From Lytechinus variegatus (taxonomy: Eukaryota > Echinodermata > Echinoidea > Temnopleuroida > Toxopneustidae): a stretch of DNA of 64,000 nt. Both the position numbers and the translations under genes were made by a program. This document shows positions 12,123-22,871 of the stretch, in pieces. The stretch's first letter is position 1. Each line of letters opens with the position of its first letter. Under the pieces are notes generated by a model that was given only the letters and a program-made list of their open reading frames with translations, had not been told where the DNA came from and ran no database searches. Where the stretch lies: NCBI RefSeq assembly GCF_018143015.1, contig NC_054758.1, forward strand, positions 2,647,001-2,711,000, in the 5' to 3' direction.

Positions 12123-12469
12123 GAATATAGTTTTCCTTCCAATTACCTTTATGGTATGCTTTTGTTGGCTAATTCGTTAATTTTCAGAACAGTGAGTGTG
12201 AAACAGGATTGAATATCAGGGGTGGGAGTATTTCTTTTTTCTTTCTTTCGTTTCAACATCTCCCAGCTTTCCTTTCTAAACCATGGAACACTCTTTATCA
12301 TGTTTACCTACTTGGCTTCATGCTTAGGAAAGTCACTTTGTAGGTGTTTATGATTACACCCCCCCCCCCCTCTCATTATTTCACTCTATTTTTCTAGCCC
12401 TCCCACACTTCTCTCTTTTGCATCATTCCGTCTGTCACTCCCCTATCGCTCTCTCTCTCCCTCTCGAGT

Positions 12470-12624
12470 TGAGAGCGACTTAAATGACTGGTGAACCTTT
12501 CATGCGTGCTAAATAATCACCAATAAACATTGAAAAGTGAATATCATTCACCACAAGAATGAATCACCAGTCGTTCATTAAGTCACTCTTAACATACGAA
12601 CAGCTTCATTAAATACCCACCAGG
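12470..12624. mobile_element. Foldback MITE, GTTTCATAAAGCTGTTCGTA family, copy 2
   Basis: It starts inside the left arm (GTTGAGAGCGACTTAAATGA), passes through CACCAGTCGTTCATTAAGTC and ends at AATACCCACCAGG. The outer part of its left arm is missing or replaced by a CT-rich run. Confidence 0.75.
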
Positions 12625-13494
12625 TCCTTTATTGCAAAATATTATATGCCCAAAATTTAGCATATTTCTTTCTCCTTATAGCCCTCTATAAGAACAAAGC
12701 ATCCCTGTAGATCGTATTCGGAAATAGGACGAAAAATTAATACTCTAGGAATAATCAGGCCAGACTGAGGGTGACAGGACAGTGAATTTTTAGTGCCTTC
12801 CACTAATTTTTTTTGGGGGGGATGGACTGATGAAATAAATTTAGTGTCAACAAATATTTGGAAAATTAACCTGTTAAAGAACTAAATTGTCTTATATAGG
12901 TTAAAAGTTGCCAATATCATAGGGTCAAACCTTTAGTCATCCACTGGGAGTATGGTAAAAAGATAACCAAGCATTTCTCAATTTCCTTACTAAAATTTAC
13001 TGGCATGTATGATGGAACATTATATTATTGCATAATGGATGGGTGTGGCCATACTTGTCATTTGTTTGCAATTAGTCCACTGGTGTCATCACCATCTCAG
13101 GGCAAGGAGCGGAGCTAGTATTCGTAAACATGCAAAGGTATTGTAACATCATGGGCCAATAACTTTAAGCAAGAAATCTGACAACTCCAGCCTGCTTATC
13201 TAATTTCCATAATACACTTGGTTGAAATCTTGAATCATATGAAATTTTCAAAGAAATTGAATTCTTATACTTATTTTTTCAGATAGTTATGTTATTTGAC
13301 ACTTATGCATTTCTTTATTTCATCGGTCCACCGAGAAATTGCACCAATCATAAGCAGTATCAAACGAGCACCAGCAAACTGATCTGCTTCACTCTAACCT
13401 GATCAACAGCGCATCTGGGCATTCCTAGTAGACTCAAAACAAACACAATGCATCAAGATAAAAAATGATACTTTTGTGGCGAATAATCTGCAAA
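12625..13494. other. No gene seen; downstream flank of RPL36A
   Basis: AT-rich sequence without a credible ORF or recognised repeat. A second TTTATT (AATAAA on the minus strand) lies near 13314 and could be an alternative poly(A) site for RPL36A. Confidence 0.4.
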
Positions 13495-13500
13495 TTTATT
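13495..13500 (-). promoter_or_regulatory. Candidate poly(A) signal of RPL36A
   Basis: TTTATT on the plus strand reads AATAAA on the gene strand. It is the first such hexamer downstream of the RPL36A stop and implies a 3' UTR of about 430 nt, long for a ribosomal protein mRNA. Inference from motif and position only. Confidence 0.4.
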
Positions 13501-13726
13501 CATTGTTCCAAGATGTCATAGATTTAGTGAGATTTCATCTGCATTCAATATGGTGAGAGTTCTCAAAGTTATTCACTGCCCACCTATTATCATCCATAGC
13601 CGACAGAAAAGCCACTTCCTCAAGAGCTTCTGAGCTTCTCCATGAAGACAATCTCCAAATAGAGAACATGGCAGGCTTTCACAGGATATCCTCAAAACCA
13701 GCAGATGGGTCATCTGTTTGGAGTTG

Positions 13727-13765
13727 GAAGTGCGTCGACCCCTTTCCAATGGGTCAACGCACTTC
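13727..13765 (-). other. 15-bp hairpin in the presumed RPL36A 3' UTR
   Basis: Plus-strand arms GAAGTGCGTCGACCC (13727-13741) and GGGTCAACGCACTTC (13751-13765) flank a 9-nt loop. In the minus-strand transcript all 15 positions pair, one as G-U; on the plus strand that position is a C-A mismatch. A shorter hairpin (CAGATG...CATCTG) lies at about 13702-13716. Pairing is seen directly; any function is unknown. Confidence 0.55.
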
Positions 13766-13932
13766 TACTTTTGAAGACATCAATTCCCTGATGACAATGA
13801 TCGATGATGGAATAGAAGGTTCATGGCGGTGATAACCATAGGTAGACAGGTCCAGAGCGATTGCGAGGTTGAAGGGAAGTATGTGGTGAGATGAACGCGA
13901 GAAGGCCGGTTGATAATCTGGATGTTGCACAT

Positions 13933-16900
13933 TTAAAACTGGATCATTTGTCCCTGCAAAAGAAAAGAATGGAGGTGATAAGTTTCTGACGCAGACATGT
14001 AACATTTCAACTGAATAGTAATGATATTAAAGTCAATTTGGCTTTCAGTCTCACGTATCTATTGAGAACAAAATTACAACTCGCAGTTATACCTGATTTT
14101 AAAGTAATGAATGATTATGTAACTGTGCTTAACCCCCCCCCATGGGCTCCAATTAATGTGCCATGACACTTTCTTTCACAAAATTTACCATTTTAATGCT
14201 TCAGCTGGAAAGATAATGCAAAATGTGATTTCAAATTCCAATTTCTCAAATTAAACTGAATTTGAAACTCACATTAATGTCTGAGTGACTCATTTCTAAG
14301 AGTACTCAAACTTAAATTGAGATTATACCCATTTCATTCAGCAGCAAATATATGGCCAGATCAATTCTGAAGTTCAATTTGAAGATGAAATGGAGTCAAC
14401 TCACACCCAACAACAATCCAAGTCATATTTCACTTCTCAAAATAGGAAAGTAGACAAAGGTTGTTGACCAATCAAAATTAAAACCTCATAACTGATACAA
14501 ATCAAAGTCAGATTTTATTTTACCCCCAAAAAATTAAAAACTCAACAGTACCCTCTAGAATCCAATGAGCATGCACCTTAAAGGACAAGTCCACCCCCAA
14601 CAAAAACTTGATTTGAATAAAAAGAGAAAAATTCAACAAGCATAACACTGAAAATTTCATCAAAATCGGATGTAAAATAAAAAAGTTATGACATTTCAAA
14701 ATTTCGCTTCATTTCATAAAAACAGTTATATGAACGAGCCAGCTACATCCAAATGAGAGTCGATGATGTCATTCACTATTTCTTTTGTTTTTTATTGTTT
14801 GAAATATGAAATATTTTAATTTTCTCGTCATTGTCAATTGACATGAAGTTTCATTCCTCCCTGAACACGTGGAATTCCATTATCTTCAGGCAAGGGGGTC
14901 CTAAGCGTCAAATTCGTAAAAATTGAAATATTGTATAATTCAAACAATAAAAAACAAAAGAAATAGTGAGTGAGTGACATCATCAACTCTCTCATTTGGA
15001 TGTAACTGGCTCGTTCAAAACAATTTCGTTAAAAATAAGCGAAACTTTGAAATGTCATAACTTTCTTATTTTACATCTGATTTTGATGAAATCTTTAGCA
15101 TTGTGCTTGTCTGATTTTTCTCTATTGATTCAAATCAACATTTTTCTGAGGTGGACTTGACCTTTAAAATGTAATTTGAAGTACAAATTTTGAAGAAAAA
15201 AAAATACATTTTAGACATTTTCTTTATGGAAGTACATGGAAGAGTAACCCTTGCCTTACATCACTGTGACATCACATAAATGCGCCCAATCAATCGCTAA
15301 TTTTTACAACTTAAATAATTTGTATCTTGCTTATTGTTTGTCTGATATTACACAAACTTTCATCCAATCAACTTGCCTGATTTTTCTTTTTCCTATGTAA
15401 CGGATATTTACATGGGTAGGATTCTGCAATATAAGATGAACATGCCCTCTAGAATCCAATGTACATGCCCTTTTAAAGACTATTTTACTTACCTTCCTCT
15501 TCTTGTCTCCTCCCAATTCAAAATGCTTACACCTCTTGATTGGAAGCTGTTTGCGGAATTTACAATCCATGCACTCCATCCTCAGTACAATCTTCTTGGT
15601 CGTCTTGGCCTGGTAATTCATAAAAGAGAATATTTCATTGAGCAAGGTTCACTAGTACTTCATTAAAGGACAAGTACACCCCCAACAAAAAGTTGATTTG
15701 ATTTTGAATAAAAAGGAAAAAAATCCAACTAAATTGTGTATAACTATTTCATGAAAAATAAGGGAAACTTTGAAATGTCATATATCTTATTTTACATCCG
15801 ATTTTGATCAAATTTTCAGCATTATGCTTGTCTGATTTTTCTCTATTTATTCAAATCAACATTTTCCTGAGGTGGACCAAAAAAGAAGAGAATGTTTCAT
15901 TGAGCGAGGCACACTAGTACTTCATTACACTGTATTGCATTGCATGAGTACCCCATAGGATCAATTCTTTACTAAATAAAGTGGTAGCGGAAGGTCATGC
16001 TTCAGCTGGGGATCAAACAAGGGTTCCACAATATGCTCATTGGCTCTGGTCTTCGTATCTCAGCGGGCATAGGATTAGAGTTAGGATTGTAACAGAGATT
16101 TGGGTTTAGAAAAATATGAAGATAAGGATAATGATTTATTTAGTTTGGGTCAGGTTTTGTTTTGCTTAACATGCAGAAATTCCATTGTTGCAAATGTCAT
16201 GGAACCTAAATCCATTTATCTTTACTTTGGCTGCCTATGTTTGAGAAACATCTACAATGAATTTCATGGCCACAATGAATTAACCCCCTTATATAGAGGG
16301 ATGATCAAACTAGCCCAGTACAATAATACAATAAGGGTTCCAGAAATGATTACAAACTTAAATTCACCACTTCTGCTGCTATCATAGGTTGTACAAGAAA
16401 AGGGGATTCATGAAGGGCAAATGGTCTGAGCGATGTGAGCAATGGAAAACTTGAATGGTTCTATGACATTTGCTCTGGCGACAATTGCTCCGCTCTCAAT
16501 TCCACACACCACCGGGTAATTTCAAGTCCGTTGGTGTTGGAAGCGAAATTTGGATTGCTTCCCCTAGCTCCAAAATCTATTCCGAGTTTGTAAAACTGAG
16601 CAAGATCACATTTTTCCTGACATCTACCTGCAAACAAAAGCAACTAGTAAAAGACTTTTCAGGACCATCTTCATTTTATGTTTGGTTTTATACTCGTGCA
16701 AAAACTTGACCCGACACCAACACCAAAGGGTCAACACCAAACTTGAAATCAACCAATCGAATGACCAACTTCAACCCTGGGTTTAACAATACACCATACC
16801 TTCTATCTAACATATAACACCATTGTAACCTTAACCCCAACCCTACACCTTGGACGAAATTAAGCCCGGAGTAATTGTCGCAGGAGCAAATGGCGTGTTA

Positions 16901-18322
16901 CCAATCAAATAACCATGGATACTGGATAGTACAAGTAAGTTAGTCACAATGGGAGATTGATGATAAACTCACCTTCTTACGGAAGATAGGCTTGGTCTGA
17001 CCACCATATCCCATCTGCTTCCTGTCATAACGCCTCTTACCTAAGATGGGAATGAACAAATCAGAAATGAAAAAAAAATCAACATACAGCACAGCTTTTA
17101 CTTTCTTGCAAGCATAAACAATTGCAATGAGTCCATTGTTGCTGTGATAAACTTGATGCCAGTTAACTTGAGGAAGTTGAGGTATGGTCTAAATCTGTGG
17201 TGTCAATATGGGCTGAGCAATGCAAGACTAATCTGTACCGATAATCTTTACATAAATCCCACCCTAGAGCCATCCAGACAAACTTCATTTTTCAAAGTTA
17301 TCATGACTGCAGTAAATGACAACAGGCACTTCATTAGAAACAGGGATACAGAATGGTTTTGAACGTGCGGGGGGGGGGGGGGGGGGGGGGGCAAAGCCTC
17401 TATATAAAACCATAGTCAAATTGACCTGGGCCTGTCTTACAAAGAGTTGCAATTGATCTGATCAAACACAACTATGGCAAACCAGTGACGTCAATTAAAA
17501 TGCACGTTTGTTCTAAATATTTTCTAGAGATGTTGTATATTCAATACATTCATCATTTTCTTGAAAATTTAGATTGTTTCTCTTTGTTTAAAAAAGGGCA
17601 CATTGCCCAAAGAAAAAACTATGGCATTGATGGATTTCCATGTATTTGAGATTGATTGGATCAATTTTAACTCTTTGTAAGATGGGACCTCTATGTACTT
17701 TGTACAGAAAGAGTCCTGTTCATGTAGGCAACCGGTCAATTTGTTAAAGAGAAATTCCAGTAGTTGCAGAAAACACTGATTTCATGAGAAAGTCTGTAAA
17801 ACAAGGCTTGATTGTCAGTATATCATCGAGGATCTAGATCTGATATAGTTACATAAACTGAACTTTGTGAAATCTTGAAATCTACGCTGAAAAATGTTCA
17901 GACTGAAGATCCGAACACAGATAGGTGCACATGGGACAGTGTATAATTATTGCCTCGAATGTCGGGCCCCACGCTCTACCCGAATCCTGTGCTCATTTGC
18001 TGATTTCTCAGCAATTACACAATTTCTTCCAGAATCCTTTGGCACATACGTTTTATTTAAACAAACCGACACTTCAGTGGTAATTTCATTGGATTCTGTA
18101 CGAACTCATATTGATATTGTTACCAAAATTAGAATTTATAGGGGGTAGATACACGGTGGCGTAAGTACAATGGCCTTTACATGTACAGAAGCTCCTCTCT
18201 TCTTTTTAGGACTTACCTTGGGTGTATAGTGAAGCTTTGCCAGCCTTGTACTGGGTAACCTTATGGTTCATGTGCTTCTTGCACTTCTTGCAGTAAGTGC
18301 GGCGATTCTTTGGAACATTCAC
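13933..18322 (-). CDS. RPL36A: 60S ribosomal protein L36a (eL42), ATG exon not located
   Basis: Encodes eL42, a small basic zinc-ribbon protein of the large ribosomal subunit near the E site. Coding exons on the minus strand, in gene order: 18217-18322 ([18 protein letters not shown]...), 16973-17040 ([16 protein letters not shown]...), 15493-15609 ([17 protein letters not shown]...) and 13933-13953 (GQMIQF, stop). Joins are GT-AG and in frame, giving 103 residues plus the initiator Met, 104 in all. Human has 106; the two missing residues lie in the ECMDCKFRK stretch, as I recall for insect orthologues. The zinc ligands CxxC (YCKKCKK) and CxxC (ECMDCK) and the signature [15 protein letters not shown] are intact. 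The first exon seen starts at Val2, so the ATG must lie in an upstream exon at higher coordinates, as is usual for this gene; no convincing ATG|GT site was found up to CCT2. Introns are full of MITEs. Confidence 0.95.
14582..15163. mobile_element. TTAA MITE, AGGACAAGTCCACC family, complete
   Basis: Lies between TTAA at 14578-14581 and 15164-15167 in the last RPL36A intron. Left end AGGACAAGTCCACCCCCAAC; right end is the complement of AAGGTCAAGTCCACCTCAG. The arms are inverted repeats with shared words TTCATCAAAATCGGATGTAA and TGGATGTA(A/G)CTGGCTCG. 582 bp, no coding capacity. Confidence 0.85.
15667..15879. mobile_element. Internally deleted copy of the AGGACAAGTCCACC MITE
   Basis: It follows TTAA with AGGACAAGTACACCCCCAAC and ends in TTTTCCTGAGGTGGACC; the middle of both arms is gone. 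A ~40-bp direct repeat of host sequence (CATTGAGC...ACTAGTACTTCATTA) lies on each side, at about 15624-15666 and 15887-15926, far too long for a transposition footprint. Confidence 0.75.
17369..17391. repeat. G homopolymer of 23
   Basis: An uninterrupted run of G in an RPL36A intron (C on the gene strand). The length is likely to be unreliable in an assembly. Confidence 0.9.
17428..17690. mobile_element. Foldback MITE, GGGCCCTGTCTTACAAAGAG family, copy in RPL36A intron
   Basis: Left end CTGGGCCTGTCTTACAAAGA, right end AACTCTTTGTAAGATGGGAC, with a GTCCTTTGTAAACAAAG-like middle replaced here by a diverged segment. Related copies: 24836-25109, 46824-47064, 62584-62856. Confidence 0.7.
17748..18146 (+). 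mobile_element. TTAA MITE, AGAGAAATTCCAGTAGTTGC family, copy 1
   Basis: It starts after TTAA (17744-17747). Diagnostic words: GATTTCATGAGAAAGTCTGT, AATTACACAATTTCTTCCAG, CCTTTGGCACATACG and GGATTCTGTACGAACTCAT. An 84-codon ORF inside is a by-product. The right end (TTTATAGGGGG) differs from the CATTTACC ends of the other copies. Confidence 0.8.
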
Positions 18323-18468
18323 CTAAACAGAGGGTTAGACAAGTGTTATAAATCATCTTAAGTATTTACTAAAGGTAAAACATCTAGGAAAGGAAACTCT
18401 TCGTATATAAAAAATCAAATCATTCTTGCATTCTTATAAGCATGCCAAAAATCTCATGAAAAGTTTAA

Positions 18469-19227
18469 AGAGAAATTCCAGTAGTTGCAGTAAACACTGA
18501 TTTCATGAGAAAGTCTGTAAAACAAGGCTTAAAGGTATTGATTAACTTTGTGAGCAGCCAATTTAAAAAATTCTCAAACCAAGATAAAACATGTGTACAA
18601 GTGCATGTATTAGAATAAACCCTGAAAACAACCATTATTGAGAATGAAAAGCTAAAGCTACAAGGCAAACCCCAATTTTGTAAGTAGGCGTCTTATAGAC
18701 ACCTAAATACTACACATAAGTGTATGGGATGTAAATAAGATGGTGTTTCCGGTCACTTTATATTTCAATTTTTGAAGCACTTAATAATTATTTTTTAAGG
18801 CAATTTTTTCTGGGCTTTGTTTTTGTAACATATCACAGACACAGGTGACCTTCTAGCTCAGATTTTTTTTTAAAAGTCAAACCAATGTTAACCAATCACT
18901 TTAATTGTCAGTATTTTATCGAGGAACTAGATCTGGTACAGTTACATTAACTGAACTTTGTGAAATCTTGAAATCTATGCTGAAAAATGTTCCCACCGAA
19001 GATCCCCAACACAGATAAGTGCACATGGGACAATGTATTATTATTGCTTAGAGCGTCAGGCCCGACGCTCTACCCGAATCCTGTGCTTATTTGCTGATTT
19101 CTCTGCAATTACACAATTTCTTCCAGAATCCTTTGGCATGTGCGTTTTATTTATACAGACAGGTGGTCATTTCATTGGATTCTGTACGAACTCATTTTGA
19201 TATCGTTACCAAAACTAGCATTTACCT
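18469..19227 (+). mobile_element. TTAA MITE, AGAGAAATTCCAGTAGTTGC family, copy 2, split by an insertion
   Basis: Flanked by TTAA at 18465-18468 and 19228-19231. The family sequence runs to 18532, stops, and resumes at 18905 (TTGTCAGTATTTTATCGAGG). The gap is the element at 18533-18900. The element lies upstream of the first RPL36A exon seen. Confidence 0.85.
18533..18900. mobile_element. 368-bp TTAA MITE inserted in another MITE
   Basis: TTAA at 18529-18532 and 18901-18904. Terminal inverted repeats AGGTATTGATTAACTTTG and (complement) AGTGATTGGTTAACATTG. The empty site is seen in the sister copy at 44801-45195, which reads GGCTTAATTG with a single TTAA. Confidence 0.85.
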
Positions 19228-21142
19228 TTAAATTGAAAGTGTAAAGACTCTAGAGATGTATTTCTGACCAGTCTCGTTTTACTTAACACAAAAATTTACT
19301 CATCAGAGATAAAGAAAAAAACTTTGCAAAATCCTCCATAGGGAATTTGAATAGAAAGATGATGAGAAAGGGTTAAAACAACTTTTCAAAGTCTTTATTT
19401 TCTCGAAACAATCAAAGGTCAAAATAGCCGATTGGTAATGTGTATTTTCCAACTTTTACAACAGAAAACACACGTTCAGAATACAATACACCATTTTCAA
19501 GTGACCAAAACATTTCACGCATGGAGAGGGATACGTTCAGATGCTGATGGAAGACAACTGATCTCAGCAAAAAAGTCCATCTTTATTTATTGTACTGTAG
19601 GTAGGCCCTCCTATATGGATTACAGTACTATTTGTGTGTCAGTTTTAAATAAATTTTAAGGAAATCTTGCATTCAATATGATTGAATTTAGTAAAGTGGT
19701 CAGTAAATAGACTACGATCATTTTTGGCCTATATTCTGTAGTGTAGGGATCTGTTAGACCTCATTATAACTTATTCATGAAATTTGTTTCAAGGTATGAT
19801 CAACACTGATCAAACTTCAAAGATTCATCATTCAAGCCAGTGATTTGAGTTAATAACATCCTTGACCTTCAGGCTTCACTTCAGTTCACCACCAGTGTTA
19901 AATTGGTGCATGGTGCAAGAGCTGCCGACTTGCAGTTTGCAGTGCACTGTACAGCAGCGCCAGCAGTCACAAGCAGCATAGCGGTCTAATTCAGGCAAAT
20001 TACAAATTTGTCAACCGTAGGGCCTACTGCAAAATTACATAGGCCTAGGAACAATTCAACTGTTCACTTCAAGGATCTGCAATATGTGCAAGCTTCGCTC
20101 GGCATATTTTGACATGGGCTGAAGTTAGCGACCAAAAGATTTGCCTGCAGCAGCTCACCCATTCGTTCGCATGATTTTTAATCTAAGTTAAGTCCATTTT
20201 CATCATCAATGTCTAGAAAGATGTCTGACAACAAGTTCGACGATGAAATCAACGCATTGGGATCAAAGCTGAAAATCGCAATATTTGGAAGCAGTGGGCG
20301 TATTGACAATGTCAATGATTCAGAAAAATGACAGCGTGATTTGCCATGACGTTTGCAAACAAAAATTTCTGAACTGAAAGTCTGAAGTGAAGAAATTTAC
20401 TCAATCAAAATCGGTCAGCGTGCAACTGCAAGTTTTCCAGAAGTTGCAAAACTGATTCAGCATGGTTTTATTTGACCGTACGGCGTACCACCCATGATTT
20501 ATCAACTTTTGAAAATTTTCTACTCAATAAATCATGTAAATTCCGTTGTACACGCCACCTGTCCACCACCCCAGGATTACACAGTAATCGAGCCTTCACC
20601 AGAACAGTCAACACTGCCACTGGCTGCACACGTACACGAAGGCTCTGTGCAGTAAATGCATTGTACTAGCCCAGAGGCAAAGGCAGACAACGGAGCTTAG
20701 GCGAAATTTTAAGTGCAATTATTCTTTCATGAATACAAAAAAAATAAAATTGGACTAATAAATGTGATCCTAACATATCTTATTTAACTTGAAACTGTAT
20801 AAATACTCTTATTTGTGAAGGATGATTAAGATTGAGGGAGATTTAATGAACACTAGACATCGTCCGTACCATTTTGAGAGATATCTCACGTCAAGAGAAC
20901 TCGCAAACACCCAAATAAAAGAGGCTTTCTTATTGGCCAAAATCTTTGATCATTTTCATTCGCAACTTCTGATTGGCTGTATACTTAATGCTAAGGTGTC
21001 CTTACAGATGCAGCATGTAAAGATTTTTTTCTGAACTGGTGAAAAGGAAGGAATCTCTGTAAATGTTTCTATTTTGTTTCTCTCTCTCTCTTTCTCTAAT
21101 GTTCTTTCGAATTGTCATTCATTAATGTGGAATATTGAATTC

Positions 21143-21330
21143 AGGGGCGGATTTAGTTGTTTTTTTCAAAGGAGGGGGTTTGACCGGTTTGACAGGTTTG
21201 ACCCCCCCCAAAAAAAAAAAAACGTGGGGGGCTTCAAAAAGCTTTTGAAAAAAATCATTAAAAAAACAGATTTCACTACAAAATGAATAAAGGTAATTTT
21301 GCATTTTGGTACTGAGAAATTTTTGACATG
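21143..21330. mobile_element. Remnant of a CAGGGGCGGAT-type element
   Basis: CAGGGGCGGATTTAG is followed by G-rich then C-rich and A-rich homopolymers. The complement of a similar end (GGATCCGCGCCTGG) lies at about 22659-22672, closing a second fragment at 22385-22672. The flanks do not form a target duplication, so I treat them as separate copies. Confidence 0.4.
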
Positions 21331-22384
21331 CAAAAGTTAGAGAGAAAAAAAAGGTTGACTATTTCATAATAAAATGAAGGTAATTTAGGTTAATGGCTCC
21401 AAAATGTAGGTCATTACTTATTTTTTACTTGGCAGCCCGAGGGATCGGTGGTTATAAGGTTAAGAAGAAGAAGAAATGATTTTTTAATTATAATTTTCCC
21501 CCTCGAGTTTCCTATGATTTTAATAAAATTTTCAGCGTTTTTCTTCCTTATTTCTTCTTCTTATTGTCTATTGATTCAAGTTTTACCATGTTTACTGGAT
21601 GGGGTGGACTTGATGTTTATCCAGGGCCGTGTTAAAAGCTGAAAATAATATTTGAGCAGATAAAATTAATTAACCTTCAAAAATAGGGTTAATCCTAAAC
21701 ATAATTAAAAATTCAAGACCTATACCAATTCCAACTAGGAAAGATTATCACATGACTAAAAGATTAAAAGAACAAGATTGTTTCTCGGACATTCCAACCT
21801 TTTTTTTCTTCAAAATAATAATTATCATCCTATCAGACACAGCGACGACTTTCATCTGTCTATGCTAGAACTCTTTTTGCTCAAAATACTTTTTTTTTAC
21901 CGGCCAAAATATTGGAATTCTCTCCATAAAGATATTCAACAGGTCTGCTCCATCAACTCCTGAAGAGAAACCTTAAAATATTTGTTACGCAGGGGCCGCG
22001 GAAGCGCCGGGGGGGTGGGGGCTGAAGGGCGGCCCCTGATTCCCCTTCCCTCACTTTTTTCCAAAACCATGTACAAAAACTTAAAAATGACCATATGATT
22101 GTGATTTTCTGCATGGTCAACCCCCCCCCCCCCCTGAAAACCGTTCCACGGCCTACGTTAATTTTCTGTTTGAAGGTGTTACCACTTGTCTGTCATCGAA
22201 TGGGCAGTGTTGGGTCTTTTCTCCCTCTCCATTTTTTTTAGACAAATGGGGGAGGCGAGAACATTAAGACCCCTGCATGGATCCGCGGGTTTTTTGTATA
22301 TTAAATGTGTGGAAGTTAATTTTACGTTTTAAAACTCACATTGATCCATCCAGCGTCAAATCCAGCTTAGTTTGATTATTGATT

Positions 22385-22672
22385 AAGGGGGGGGGGGGGC
22401 AAATTTTCGGGAGGATATTTCTTTCTGCAAAAAATTTTGACAAGCCGCTGAAAAAAGGGGGCTTCAACCACAAATGAAGGGTATTTATAGCAAAAAAAAA
22501 GGTTTTCAACCAAAAATTATGAAAATTATGGGTTTTTCGTACACAAAAAAAGACAAGCAAAAAAAAAGGGGGGGGCACACCTATGTTTTCATGGCATTTT
22601 TACATTATAAATTTTTAATTTTGCTACTCAAAAGGGGTGCCCCCTGTGCCCGTGCCCTCCGGATCCGCGCCT
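22385..22672. mobile_element. Remnant of a CAGGGGCGGAT-type element, second copy
   Basis: Begins with a G homopolymer, has A-rich runs and ends in GTGCCCTCCGGATCCGCGCC, the complement of the family start. It lies about 200 bp upstream of the CCT2 ATG. Confidence 0.4.
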
Positions 22673-22739
22673 GGCCTATGTGGGAATCAATTTGTTTTTC
22701 ATACGAGTTAGTAGGCCTATTATGTTAGGCCATTTTACA

Positions 22740-22871
22740 AAATGTTCGAGACGGTTCTACTGAGCCGATCCTCTTTCAACGCACGTCGCCCTCTGGTGTT
22801 GAAAATTTTACAGTTCCTCGTGCTGAAGAAGTAATCGTAAATTCATTCGAAACACACCCTAATTCTTCAAA
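22740..22871 (+). promoter_or_regulatory. Probable CCT2 5' leader and core promoter region
   Basis: This stretch directly precedes the CCT2 ATG, which is followed at once by the donor GTATGT. It is richer in CpG than its surroundings. A pyrimidine run CCTCTTTC near 22777 could be an initiator, but no TATA box is evident. The leader is inferred from position only; the transcription start is not visible in the sequence. Confidence 0.4.

Larger units (their letters stand above)
19232..22739. other. RPL36A/CCT2 interval; no gene established
   Basis: A divergent interval that should hold the RPL36A promoter and ATG exon. A segment at about 19860-20690 is richer in CpG than its flanks. It carries a 40-codon plus-strand ORF (20209-20331, MSRKMSDNKFDDEINALGSK...) that I do not recognise. 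Diverged fragments of the GGACAAGTCCACC MITE lie near 21500-21620. Confidence 0.4.

Noticed and set aside
17894-18148. 84-codon ORF, with similar ORFs at 44797-45003
   Set aside because: Both lie inside copies of one TTAA MITE in opposite senses; they reflect the repeat, not a gene.
21577-21595. ATG followed by GTAAAA on the minus strand as the RPL36A first exon
   Set aside because: It lies in a decayed copy of the GGACAAGTCCACC MITE, and the upstream sequence is MITE, not a leader. Sites near 19490 and 20868 have poor donors.
21143-22672. A single 1.5-kb element bounded by CAGGGGCGGAT-type ends
   Set aside because: The flanking 8-mers (ATTGAATT and GCCTATGT) do not match and the interior holds unrelated repeats; two separate fragments explain it better.
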